In this document: piece by piece, positions 1-37,300 of the stretch | Layout of the letters: each line of letters opens with the position of its first letter | Position numbering within the stretch: position 1 is the first letter of the stretch | Assembly: GCF_026213295.1 (NCBI RefSeq) | Contig: NC_079420.1 | Location: forward strand, 20,311,541-20,375,540 | From: Gadus chalcogrammus | Taxonomy: Eukaryota; Chordata; Actinopteri; Gadiformes; Gadidae | Length of the DNA stretch: 64,000 nt | Reading direction: 5' to 3' | Notes under the pieces: generated by a model | Told to the model about the DNA's origin: nothing | Database searches by the model: none | What the model saw: the letters and a program-made list of their open reading frames with translations, nothing else | Position numbers and translations under genes: made by a program

Positions 1-2250
1 AATAGACAATGCTTTGGTGGTTTTAAAAACCACACATATGCTTTCTTTGCGACAATTTGATTTTTACAATTGCACCTTTTGAAATGGACTACATCTCATG
101 TATGCCATCAGAATTAAATGCTTGATATCAATAATAACCCAAATCTTCTTGGATCGATCCATGCCCCTGATGTGATCTGGTATATGTGGTTCTCCTTGAG
201 AGGAGCCATGGCTGTGCTTCAAAGTGAAACATTAAAAGGCTGTTTGGTAACGTGTCATTTACGTAGGCCTATAAGTTATTTAAGTTGGTATTTGGAATGC
301 ATATGGGAAAAAAGACGCGTGTGCGTAAACGTTTGGCCTATTTTAGTTTGAAATGAGAGTTTATGCAGTGAGAGACTGAACCTCCAGCGGGTCTGTCAGG
401 CTGATCCACCATGGAGACTGCTCGCATACCAGCCTCCATTAGGTATACACACACTTGTCCCCATATAGTGCACACATGACAGCTTTAGTAGACTGATATC
501 AAATCTAAATCCCGGGTGTTCGGGCTGCTTAATGCCATGTGCTGTGCGCTCACGGCTGAGTTTGTAGGAGGTTTATATCAGGCGCCATCTGTTGGAAATG
601 AGGATAATATGCGAGGGTCCCATAATAAATCCGAGTTTGTCATGTTTGGATAGGCTACACGATAGAAGCTATAGACCTGGAAAGTCATATGCCTTTCTTG
701 CATGTGTCAAGACGTGTCTATAAAAGGCCGAGTTAAAATACATCTGCATGTAATATTTATAATATGTGTTGCATCTTTATTATCCTCGTTGCCAGCATCG
801 ATAACTGAAGCTCTTGATGAATTATCGATTAGGAAATCAGGAAAACCGCAACACTTTCCCATATTGGGCCATCATTTAAAGCTGGGTGTTGTTTTCAAAC
901 AACATTTTTATTCGACTTTATAAAATAGGCTGCAATATTTTGGAGGGCTGTTTTGGAGTCTCAGTCTGTGGGAGTTTATTAAAATATAAGGTCCCTTAAC
1001 TCAGAATTGAAGCATGTCAATGTTCATTTGAATACATGTGGCCGACCTGACACATGACGGGCGCAACAGGTGACACAGGCTGGCCACTTGGCCTGTTTCC
1101 AGTCACTCCTATAGACCAGGCCTGAAGCTCTGCCCCCACTAATTCTACCACACGCTCGCTAAGGGCAACGGACCCCATGCATTCGATGGAATAATTTTAT
1201 GAGGAAATGTTTGATTTGTCTTCGTTTATACATTATTTAGGCTATAGCTCTTAAATAACGCTGGCTTCCCCGCATCGTTCTGGTCTCTCTTTAGAATAAT
1301 CCATAACTTCCAAGATGAATGGACCTTAACTCTGCTTCCCCATACCTTCAATGTTTTAATAGGCCTATTTGAATACAAATGAAAGCATTAAGCTTACTAT
1401 GGACCTAACCAACCAACCTATAGCAAGTGTTGACTGACATGGTGTCGGGAATGTCTACGTAGGGATCTATGTGGAAAACATATGAGTTAAATCTGAAACA
1501 ATAATCAATAATTCTACATTATTATTACATTATTTAGGTCTTTATCTACAGTAGGCCTATGTGATTAGCTGATTTAACTATGTGGATGGATGATTATTGA
1601 CTACCTCGGACTACTTTGGCTATGTCAAGATATCTGAACGGGCGCTCAGTTGTGATTTATTATCATTATTACTATTATTATTATTATTGTTATTATTATC
1701 ATGATGATGATTATGATGAAAGTTATACACAGCCCTATTTTGTAAAGCGTGTATGCTGCTGCGGTTTAATGACGCGTGAGGAGAAAGTCTCTGGTCTATT
1801 ATCAGGGATTTGCACCGCAAATTGCACGGTTATTACAGCGTGACATGGGATGCTGCTTACATCTGGCACTGAGGGTAAACACCTTGTTGTGTGGCTCCCG
1901 ACTAGTCCTCGCTGGGTCGAAGAAAAGCCTGCACGTCGAGATGTAATTTGAAACTGAGAAGGGGGTTTTAAGTCTAGAACGACGCTCTGTGATTGGTTCC
2001 CGGCCGCTGAGGGGCACTGGGCTACACACACATCACCTTCTGAAGGACCATCGATTCCCGGTTGGTCGTCGTTGTTCAAAGGACTCGAATTCGATTGAAG
2101 GACACAAAACGACTTTTAAAGTGGGCAAACATCGCGATATTTAATTAAAGGTACTGAGGACATGCCCTGCGTAAAGCGGTGCATACCAAACCAACCACTG
2201 GACTGGTGCGATTTTTCGCCAGAAGAAGCTAAGTTAACAACCTCGCTTTA
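1..2250. promoter_or_regulatory. Upstream region of RGMA; no coding gene seen
   Basis: No open frame here looks like a protein. The stretch precedes the first recognisable RGMA coding exon, so it should hold the promoter and any upstream untranslated exon. A pyrimidine-rich tract followed by CAG at about 2283-2285 looks like a splice acceptor just before the first coding exon, which suggests an untranslated (or short coding) exon further left. An ATT/TTA-type simple repeat lies at about 1657-1722. I cannot place the transcription start. Confidence 0.35.
1655..1722. repeat. ATT-type trinucleotide repeat, imperfect
   Basis: Runs of TTA/ATT units, interrupted by TTG and then passing into ATG-type units, fill this stretch upstream of RGMA. 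The short frames encoding runs of Y, N, H and D across it are products of the repeat and not genes. Confidence 0.8.
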
Positions 2251-2320
2251 ACTTTGTGTGTTCTTCATTCGTCTCTGTCTCACCAGGGAGAGGAGTGAAG
2301 TCCGACCCCGAGCTGGATGG

Positions 2321-9960
<7,640 letters not shown>

Positions 9961-10399
9961 AAAGATTTGTCTCGTGTGGATGCATGTTCTTTTTCAGGAT
10001 TTGCTGAAGTCACGATCCACTGCACATAGACGAAGTTGTACTGCCCCCTGCTGTTTTACTAAAGCAATCTAAAATGTGGTTGTTTTTTCAGAAATTAAGT
10101 AGTATTGCCAGGGCCTGCACTGGCCATTCTGGTGAGGTAAGGATTTGGCACCGCCCTCGCCCAGGGGTAGGTAATTGTAATGTTATCAGGGACAGGGCCT
10201 CAATGGACGTCCAACATAGTGCAACAAAATTGGGGTAGAGAGTGAGGTGTAGAGACAGAGGGGTAGACAGTGGGCGTAAGAGATAAAGTGATATGTGATA
10301 CACTCCGACATATATTAGTAGTTTGTTTCACAATGTGTGGCCCCTGCGGGCTCAAGAGGGACTTTATTTTTTGTTTGTGAAAACAAATATATAAGCAGT

Positions 10400-10430
<31 letters not shown>

Positions 10431-13363
10431 ATAAAAACACTGTTTGAGAGCAAGTGGAACCTACGGAGGATTAAGAATAAGAGCAATATGTGATATTTTT
10501 GAGTTCTGAGTTTAAAGTCAGAAATCGGAGATTAAAGTCAGAATTCTGAGAATAAAATCAGAATTCTGACTTTAATCTCACACCCACATACTGCACATTA
10601 GTAACAAACACACACATACACACACACACACTGCATATTAGCAAACTTCTACACGTATGTAGAACGTAGCATTAATCATTTAGTGAGAAAAGGTAATACA
10701 TGGTTTAAAATGTATAAAGATAATGTATTAGATAAGATATAATTTATTGTATGGCTGTTTGACCAAGTCCATACTACTGTTCTTTGAATTTATTCAACTA
10801 CATATTGCCCCTCCAACCTTTATCTTAATTTAGTTCAATTCAAAGAGCTTTATTGGCGTGGAAAAAACTAGCTCTAAATCTAATTGTACCATTTTTATTA
10901 TCTACTTCAGTCTAAATCGACCAATCTTGCTTCAACTGTGCCAAAACTGGGATGTACGTTAGGGAGGGAGCAACACATAAATCCCCCGACTGCAAACTAC
11001 AACAAACCAGCCGATTAAAAGAATAGGCTACAGATAGGCTGTATCATTTAGCTAAATAGGTATAGTGAGATATGTATGAAACAATTTTGTTTGAATGGAA
11101 ATCAGATTTATGTAGTTAAATTGGGTACTTACTGTTGGACATTTATTTTAATATTGGCATAATAATTGTGCGATGTTCTTTACCTATTGAAAATTTCACA
11201 TTAATTAAATGTCAAATATAACTCCAGACCAGGTCATTCATGCTGGCCTGGGGATATGGTTGGGAGAGCTGTTATCAGCCAGAGAGATTGATCAATTTGA
11301 TAGCATAAAGTTGGGGGAATTTAAATTTGCAACCTTGAAGATTGTCATGTTAGTGAATGTATTTATCTCTAAATTGCCAAATGAGGTCTGAAATTGGGGA
11401 TTGAGCCTATGGCCCACAGATGAAACCCTGTGCCATTTGCAGAATTATGAATGTGATGCACTGGCTGTCATGGCAAAGCCGTCTGTAAAAAATGGGGAAA
11501 AAATACCACTTACTTCGGTAATAAATAACCACGACCAATTCAAAGTCTTCCAATATAAAAAATGATAATCCACATGGTAATCATGGTAAGACACTTGGTT
11601 AGTGTCTGAGTTGTTCAGCGGTAAGACTGCTTGAAGGGCTGGAACCTGGCGACCCCCTCTATGCCTATAGCCGGCCCTGCGCATCATGTATTATCTATAG
11701 TTTTTTTTACAGTTGAAAATAGATTAACAAAAATCACTAAAAGTCTATTGCATTATGTAACAAAGTTTTATTACATGTCTATAAACATATGTACAGTACA
11801 TTTACCATGGAGAGTGGTCTTGTCACAAATATAAATTATTTAGCCATGACATGAAATACAGGTATTGTAGCTAGCTTTACGGTGGAGGAAGGTTGTGTTG
11901 GCGATTCAATCTAATACAGTTCACAATAAATCATTTTGCTCTTGGGATTTCCATTGCTAATCTATACGTGTCTCCTTCACCAGATTCCATTCAATACTGT
12001 GGAGCGATGTCCCTGAAATATTACTTTAATACTTCCTCCTGTCCAGCTTATACCCAAGTAGTGTCCATTTCCCCACACAAACAGCACGATGACACAGAAA
12101 TAAGGCACAAAGAGAGAAGGCGACACAAACGACATGCCGAAGGAAAAACAGCAAGGAAAGCGAGGACTGGAGCAGATTCAGTCTCTTGATTTTGGCACTG
12201 CAACAAACGGACAGCCTGACTAAAGTTAGCTTCAAACGTAATCCTTCACGCAATCCCCTCGAACCCCTCTACCGCCTCGAACCAAAGAACGGCAAATCAC
12301 CCTTTACAGGAGAGCAAAACGGTGATAGCAGTTTAACTTTTGAAATACTTGAAGAGGTGGCGCAAAATAGAAAGATATAATGAATGTCTAAATATAGCAT
12401 GTACCATAGTTCATACAACTTATAATGGATGTTTTCTTTCTTCTGACTTGGCTCATAGTGTTTAAAACATTTGCACTAGTTATGAGAAATACTGTCTATT
12501 AAGCATTGATGCCATTATGCCTACCCGCAAGAAAGTGGCTGAAGTGAGAGAAGAGGTTTGCAATGATTAAGTTAGCGGTATAGAATGACAGAAACTATTA
12601 TTATTGACACACGACAAATTGATAAATTTGCTAAAACCTTTTGAACTTCATGTTGAACAATAATCAGAGAATTTGCCATTGACTTCATTTAAATATCGTT
12701 CCTAAATCAAAAGATAATTTCACCATCCCATAGAGCAAACATTCCCTGATAGGAAATGACTCCCAGTTCGTTGATTTGGCATCATGGTGGAGATAAACAA
12801 TGAAAGGTGCACACAAAAAACTCACATGATGAATAAGATGTGATGATTGGTTAGGACCGGCCCCCTGCATGTAAAGTTCACCAGGCCGAAACACTGAGGC
12901 ACTTTGAGGATTCAACATCAGTTTCTCTCTGTCGTCAGACGGGTCCTTCGGCTAAAAGTCCACGGGACCATCCTTGAGCTTCACAGTCTGCACTTGGACT
13001 GAACAAGTCATCTCAATTTAAATAATCACATTCTACTGATCACTCTGCGTTTAGACAGTTAAATGTTAATATTCACAATCGCTCTAGGGAGGCGGTGGAG
13101 GAGGAGCGTCATAGTTTCGTAGTGCTGGTAAAAAAAGGTGGGTGCAGGTGGATTGTCTGCCAACTAGGCGCTTGAGCACAGGTTGGTCTGGGAAGGTGGT
13201 TCCCCAGAGTCTGGCCGGAAGGGTCTAGCGGTGCATGGCCAAGACCCCCAGGGTTCTGGGGGGGGGGGGTCACGGCTAATACCCCGGGGTTGTGGTGGTC
13301 CGAGCTAGGGCCCTTGAGGTCTACTGGCAGCCTGCCCCCCTCACAGCCCCCCGGGCCCGAGTC
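9961..13363. other. Intergenic region between convergent RGMA and CHD2, with probable CHD2 3' UTR
   Basis: No coding gene is visible. It holds a short TG run (10407-10431), a near-perfect inverted repeat (10528-10579), and low-complexity AT-rich sequence. On the - strand an AATAAA hexamer at 11772-11767 is one possible 3' end for CHD2, which would give it a 3' UTR of about 1.6 kb. Whether other hexamers are used cannot be told from sequence. Confidence 0.45.
10528..10579. repeat. Perfect 22-bp inverted repeat with 8-nt loop
   Basis: Arms 10528-10549 and 10558-10579 are exact reverse complements, with loop GAATAAAA. An imperfect copy of the same word (TTTAAAGTCAGAAATC) precedes it at about 10511-10526, so it may be a decayed fold-back element end. 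Confidence 0.9.
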
Positions 13364-30371
<17,008 letters not shown>

Positions 30372-30899
30372 CGTTGTGGCTTGGTATTATTTGTTATTGA
30401 TTGGTGTCCCGATATATACTGTCAAAAAGTTAGACGAAACATCAACGACCACAGAGGATTCCTTAGATTGTCCTTTGCTCAAGTGGCAGATGTAACATAG
30501 ACGTCTTTAAATGGAGTGGAATAAATCTTTAAACGATTTAGGAATCGTATATTCCGTATTAAAACCAAAAAACAGGGGGTGGGGGGAATAGTCCTTAAAC
30601 TGTATTTATTGTAATGAGCTACAATACTGTCCTCGAATCAAGACGCCTGCATTAATGCCAACTGCGTCATAAGATCAAAGATGAAACAAATAAGGGGACA
30701 CATATTGTAAGTCATGTATATAGTATAAAATACGAACATACCAATTCCTTGTACAGGAAGATATGAAGCATTAGAGTCACGTCGGCGACAGTACATTAAT
30801 ATTTATACTAAAATATAAATACTCGATAGACTAAAAAAAAGACATAAAAGTAAACAATTCCAATTGTTTAAAAAAAAATACCGCTAATCAAAAAGAAAA

Positions 30900-31300
30900 C
30901 AAGGGGCTGATCATTCTTCATTTACAGAGGGTCTTCTTGGGCGATAGTCGCCAGCTCCTCTAGGAGCTTAGCACACTAAAAATGGAGGACCGCCATGGCC
31001 GCCGCCACAGCTCACTGTGGAAAACAACGACGAGCAGGCTCTCCGTACGGACGACAAGGACGGCTCAAAAATAACCAAGAAATCACGCAGAAAAGCCAGA
31101 ATCAAAGCAAAAAGGATAAAGAATAGATCACTGGAGAATGCGGGTCAGAAAGGACCACTCACGGGCAGAAATAGTTCCAGGAGGACTAGACTAACGAACG
31201 CCTATAGTACCCTTCCCAAGGCTGATCCGCCATCTAGAGCTCCTTCCTAGCTCTGAAAGCTATGCCTTTGATTGACGTTATTTCCATTTACCCCACACTC
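30900..31300 (-). promoter_or_regulatory. Probable CHD2 promoter and first untranslated exon
   Basis: A CpG-containing stretch in an otherwise AT-rich region, lying just upstream of the start-codon exon. On the - strand it holds two ATGGCGG words (complement of 31234-31228 and of 30996-30990), which resemble the YY1-type elements found just downstream of many transcription starts. A possible donor GTGAGC follows 31016. No frame here looks coding; the 77-codon + strand frame at 31017-31250 begins with GTG and has no known features. Exact start and exon borders are inference. Confidence 0.45.
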
Positions 31301-31809
31301 AGGTGATGTGAAAGTCCCACCCCTTTTATTTAGTTAAGGAATGATATTTCTGACATATGACTATGAAGTACATTAATGTGACTAATAGTCCCCTATAAAA
31401 TAATAAGATCGTTGAGGGTTCAAAGAACATTTTAAAGGTAAATTGTGTAGTGTTTTCATCATTTCCTGTTGAAACAGGAAGCAGTACACAAGGAGCCATT
31501 TTATAGAGCCCGTGGAAACCATTTCAGGTCATTTGAACAAACGAGTGTGACCATTACAAACTACACAATTGAGTTTTGATTCTATTCATGTTGTGAAACG
31601 TTAGGCATTGATTAAATATTGCCATAGCACTGTCAATTACATAACACTCCTTGTTAGCAACTTCAGTATTACGTTGTAATGCCAGGTCCCCACTTTTACT
31701 GACAATTGCAGTAAGTGAAATATCATTTAATTGTTTTCAGTGAAAAATAAGTTTGAAGTTTGGTACTTTTAAGTCAAAACCTAAACCGCTAATAAACCAG
31801 TCAAGGAAA

Positions 31810-34800
31810 AAATACAATTAGAATAGTTTATTCAAATGAAAACATTTAAACGATAAAATACAGCATCTTTCGGAAAAAAATCCGGCAACTTCAGAGTCCA
31901 CTTTTCAATCGGTATTTCCCAAAAATGGCAATTGTGCAAAATGTCCGCAAAAGAAAAAAAATTCCACTGGTTGAAAATAGTCCAGAAAAAGGGTTCATCT
32001 CATCATTATTTGGCTTTACACCAAACAACTGGTCGTCTTCGTATCAAACAACGCTGCCCACTTCCGCAAATCCCGACGAATAAGGTCTTGATAGGATAAA
32101 GAGGGAAAAAAGTGTAAGCTCACAATGCAAAATGATAAATAAATACTGTTGCAATGCACTGAAGCAAAAAAACAAATTCAAAGCAGACGTCAAATGTTGA
32201 GATAGGCTCAAATGTTGGCTAGGATTTAGCTGGTTTGTTATTCTATGAGCAAACTAACCGAAAACGCTTGTATATGGGTTACGATTTGCTAATGTAGCCA
32301 TTGATAAACCATTAACCAAGGAGGTCAAACGTAACACTGTTCTTGAATATGTTCAGTGGTTAAGAAAACTATGCAATATTGTTAATGTAAAAGACATACA
32401 AAAACAAGCATTTGTATCAGCCAGTTAAATTGGGTCCAGCAAAAAATAAATAATCTGAAGCGAATTACGTGCTTTTGGTTAAAAACAATTAATTTGAGAA
32501 GTCTGTGATTCAAGCAAAAGTATAGCACGAAAAGTACACACTATTATAATCTAAACATTAATATACATCTGTCCACAAGGGGTTCAATATACGTCAGCGA
32601 ACTTCAACTTCTACCCCCATGCATTGCAAGTGTCAAGGGGACCCATTCCAAAATGTTGCAAGCAAATCTGATTCAAATTTGTATTCATACTTAAACAATT
32701 ATAATGTGCATGTGAAAATCTGAAAATGTATACTGGGAAATAACCACAATTGTCCAAATGTTCAGAAGATACCGTACAAAAAAAAGCCTTTATTACAAAT
32801 CTCTGGAATGGAAATAACCATTATAGATTGCATGGGGGGAGGGGCAAATATTTGGCAATAATGAACTACCCCCCCCCCCTCTCTTTAGGTATAATACATC
32901 TCAATAAATTAGCTTCGACACACGTCAGGGATCAAAAGCCTCTAATCAAACACATCAATCTAAATAAAACCACCTAGAAATGACCTGCAACGTGCGTAAG
33001 TAACAGTATATTAAAAAAAAAAAATAACATTATATAAACATTGTTTTTGATGGCCTGAACAAAAACATGCATTTGGGTTATAAAAGATTTTCGAACACAA
33101 AATTATACTTACATAGTCGACTTCTTTCCTTCCATGGAAGATCCTGCTACTGCTTACCAGCTCATCTCTAAAAGAGACAAAAGAACATATTCAAAGTTAA
33201 TATAAAGTGTTTATGGACTGATGCTACAGTAAGGAAAGGAAATTTCATTTAAGGTAATTGAATGCCGCAGCTGGATGCAGTAAGAGGATTTTGTTTCACA
33301 AATCCACATTAATGCTTGTTTTGATGTCCCTATTGTAGATCATAGCATTGATGGAAATTCAAGGTATTTAAGCAATATCAAATGTCTTTCTCTTCCATTA
33401 CTGGGTCATCCTTTGGTTCATGAGGTATCGAATGCCCACAATCGTAGACCATCAGAACATTGACTCTAGTACATGACTTTTTTTAATGTCAAAGCAAAGT
33501 TTTACTGGCCTGGCTCCGCCCGCCTAAGTACTTTCCGCTCAATTTGCATTTCCCTTCAGTACCAGGTCTGGGTCTGCGGTATGTTAGTGGGTTTTCTCAG
33601 TCTAAATTGTCTGCGTCCAATCAGCGAACAGAGGGAGTGGCTGAGAACAATGACGTTAGAGTCAGCTCTCGTTGACGGACATCTTTTTGTTTACAGCCTG
33701 CGCGCAACGTGATTCCCGGCCAAACGTTAGCGATTGTTTATGGCAGATCCAGAGTGGCACTGGGCAAATCCAATCGTTTTAAACTTCAGACACCCGCCTT
33801 CAAGTGAGCTAACGTTTGTCAATTGAGTAGGTCCAGACTCTCTGTACTAATAAAATGTAGTACAGAGAGTGTCTGGTAGGACCAGGCTAACCTTTTACTC
33901 TTTATGGAAATAATAAATTTTTCCCGACGTGAACATTTCTCGAATGCCGATGTGAAAACCAATTGAAGATGTAGCATTTCCTTGCTACCATTAAAGATTT
34001 TTACTGGACTTTAAATAATGGATATGCTTATTCTGTACCTTGTTGTTAGGTAGCTGAACTACGCTATTAAACCACATGGATTCCCTATTTTGTATTATTC
34101 ACGTACCTTATTTATAAAAATTTCACTTCCCAAATTGAGCATGGCAAAATAAAAAGCCACGCTACATTTTTGCAGTATGCTTTCGCAGTTGAACCAATAT
34201 GATCAGTTATTTTTTGTGTTGTGCAACAAAGGCCGGAAATTCACAAAACAAGAAATATAAAAAATTATGATTACGAATTAAACTGGAAAATGAATGGCTG
34301 CTACATAGAATATGATGCAAATTGCTGAAATAATAATAAAGGGGAGAGGTATCTTAAGCTGTACATATAGCTACTAGCAAAAATGCTACTAAGAATAGGA
34401 TGTTACATAATATCCATTTAGGGCACTGGCCTTCATTGTTTTATACATTGCTTCCTAAAAAATAAAAAAAGATTGGCGTATGGCGATACCAAGTTAGCAT
34501 TATTAAATTAACACGCAAGATATGCCCTTCAAATGTTTTAAACGCCAAAGAAATCATTTTTGGCTTCAGTGCCATGACTTTGGTATCTTTTTTAAAAGTT
34601 CATTCGAAAGTTAAAATCATGGAAATTCATTAATCGGTTTCATAATATCTCGAAAGAATTGTAGTCCCACATAAATGGCCTCTTTTCAAAAAGAGACAAT
34701 TTTTCCCTTTCTATTTTAAAAATTGCACGCGTATACATTCGTGCTTCAAAATGTGAAAAGCCCAACTTGAAAGCACAAGCTGTTAAGTTTTGTGTACCTC

Positions 34801-37300
34801 TTGGTAATATAACTGAAGACAATAAATGTATGCTCCTAGAGGCGGGAGGGCGTCTATGCACATTCATTGTTTTGCCAATCTATTGTTGTGGACACGCAGT
34901 TTGCTCATTATGCTTGCATAGCTTCAAAACTGCAAGATACAGGATTTTTTTATTATCATGAATGAACTGTGAACGTGATAAGTTCATTTTGGTTCACTGC
35001 AGCTCACACCATGACTAGATATAAGGTGTAACGGTTCCATTAGGATAAGATTTAAAAGATTTTCAATGTGGTATGAATACGAACAAAAATGTAGTTTGGA
35101 AAGTGAAATATTGTCGGAATTCTGTATACATTTCCCTTCATCATAAGCTAATGCCCAATAGATTTTTAATGTGCTTCCATGTTGAAGCATTTCATGGTTT
35201 AAGAAAGACTACATTGTGAGACAATAACATTGCAAATGCTAAAACTTACACATTGCAATAACTGTAAGATTGTCAAATGTTGAAATTGAACGCAATGTTT
35301 CCGTTTTTTTCTTATCTGCAATTTCTCAAACTGAGTGTAATAACAGAAAGACATTTTAAATACGGTCATGTTGGCGTTGTTTAGGGAAACCATTTTGTGA
35401 ACCATTTTGTGAATATATTTTCCAATTAGTTTGGCAAGGTGTTGGGTGCACAAGCGTTTGTCAGGCCGAAAATCTGACTTTGGTTAGTCTGTGTCTTTAA
35501 CATCTTTGGGTTCTTAATATTTATAAAACATTATTGCGCTTTCCTCGATTAAGGAAAAAGCTAATATCAACAATAGTTTATAAATAACATAATCAAACAA
35601 TTGCTTGTTGGTATGCATTAACGTGAAAGGGCAATAATGAAAATTTGACATTTTAAAAAACCAAAATTCATAATTCTGGCAATAAATATCAACTTACCAA
35701 GTGCCATTTCACTCAAGTCACCTCCACGTCATGGTCCATACGTCATGGCCAATGCGTTACACCTTTATTATGGTGAAAGAAAAGGTTTAGGAAAAAAAAT
35801 ATTTAAACAGCACTCCCTACTGGTTGTAAATGTGCGCTAGTCAAACATTTTCACGTTTCTTAAGTCCGAAACATTTAAAAGTAACATGCATACCATATTT
35901 CTTGGATGATCGGCATTGTTCATCGTTTTCTTCTCAATCCTCTTTAGGGAGCAAACCTACAAATAGAAGAGATATAAACAATTATTAGTCTAATGTGTAA
36001 TTTGTAACAACAAAATTGTAATCTACATTTACATTAAACAATGCTGAAGGAAAGGGCAATCTAGTATACTGTTTACTCCAGATTTTCCTTAAGTAGGCAG
36101 ATAACCCCTTTTCCCATAAGAAAAAGCTTTTAATTGTTTATGTGGAAAATAAATGCAAGTATTTTTTTTGTTAAAAAATTCTCCATGTATCCTTTGTGTG
36201 GTCTGGTAATCTCCCCCCCATCATTTATGTAGGCATAGGCAACCTGACAAAATAAAATAAATATTTTTGGTATTTTTTCTATTCACTGCCATGAAGGGTT
36301 AAAAGCCAACACCCTATTTTAGATTTCGACAAAACTTCAGCTATCTGATATGTTACCTGCCATAAACACAACATTTCATTTGCATATATATACATCTTGA
36401 CATTACAGAAGAAACTAATTGATGCTTTATTTTTTATCATTTTTATGCAATTTATCTATGTATTTTATACCATTCTAATATAAATCTCTCATCTCTTCCA
36501 GTGTCCATTGACATTTTTTGTTTTCCACATTTGTAATACCTCAAACTGAACGTCAAATTAAACTTTTTTCCCATTTACCCCCTTTTATTTTAGATATGAC
36601 GTAATACACAAAATGTTAAATATATCCAAAAGAGTCCAAAAATCCCCAAAGTCCATTGTATTCAGGGTAACTCTTCAACTTGTAAGCATTGAACACGATA
36701 ATGATCCTTTCTGGTCGTTTAAGAACCAACCAAAAGACGACAAGGCCATTTGCCCTTTCAAGGACAAAGACCATTTTAAATGCGTAGTTGAGGAAAAACA
36801 CCCAACACTTTTACAGCATCTCTTCCAAATACTAAGAACTGGAGTGTTATCAAACCCATAGGATAAACACGCTATAGCAACGTGGGGGTACTAAACACCG
36901 AGGGAGTAGGGTTATATTTCTCGACTAAAACACACCATAGCCATTTTTGCCCTCCTGTCTTTTAGTGTCGTCCTTTCCACCATATTGCTCTTCGCCTCGA
37001 CTCTCGACCACAAGTATTGAACACTGAACATGAGGACTGGAGAATCCTTACCCGTGAAGCAGGGCACCACTATCCCATTTCATCTGTTTGGAAGGTGGTA
37101 GATGCATCAGTTTTTGGACGTTTTAGACGATTCTTCGGCCCCATCGTGTCGTCTTGCGTCTTGCCGGTGTGGATGCTCGGTTCCTCTGCCGTGTCTGTCT
37201 TCTTCCCCGGGTCTGCCTACGCTGTTATCCTCCGCTGGCTCTGCCCACTTTCCTTCGACGTAAGCACGCACAACTCCCCGACCAGCTCCCAGGACAAAGT
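31810..37300 (-). ncRNA. Candidate spliced long non-coding RNA upstream of CHD2 (CHASERR-like)
   Basis: Five exon-like blocks on the - strand have usable splice signals: exon 1 ending 37052 (donor GTAAGG); 35956-35894 (acceptor TTTGTAG, donor GTATGC); 35762-35698 (donor GTAAGT); 33167-33113 (acceptor GTCTCTTTTAG, donor GTAAGT); and a last block from 32096 (acceptor CCTCTTTATCCTATCAAG) to about 31810, with AATAAA at 31832-31827. None has a conserved reading frame. CHASERR is known to lie directly upstream of CHD2 on the same strand in vertebrates and to limit CHD2 expression; this candidate ends about 0.5 kb from the likely CHD2 start. ATGG words, reported as conserved elements in CHASERR, occur in blocks 1, 3 and 4. 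Exon linkage and identity are inference; the exon 1 start is a guess. Confidence 0.45.
33489..33895. mobile_element. Possible small DNA element with hairpin end
   Basis: A CpG-richer island in AT-rich DNA. It begins near GGCCTGGCTCCGCCCGCC and ends GGTAGGACCAGGCTAACC, whose reverse complement starts similarly (GGTTAGCCTGGTCC). Next to the right end is an imperfect hairpin, about 33832-33878, with arms CCAGAC-TCTCTGTACTA and TAGTACAGAGAGTGTCTGG. I cannot assign a superfamily, and no target-site duplication is clear. Confidence 0.4.

Noticed and set aside
11610..11670. Possible tRNA or tRNA-derived SINE head (CAGCGGTAAGACTGC ... GGAACCTGGCGACC)
   Set aside because: Box-like words are present but no cloverleaf folds convincingly and the expected SINE body is not visible.
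31017..31250. A + strand 77-codon lysine-rich frame near the CHD2 promoter
   Set aside because: It starts at GTG, is antisense to the probable CHD2 first exon and resembles no known protein.
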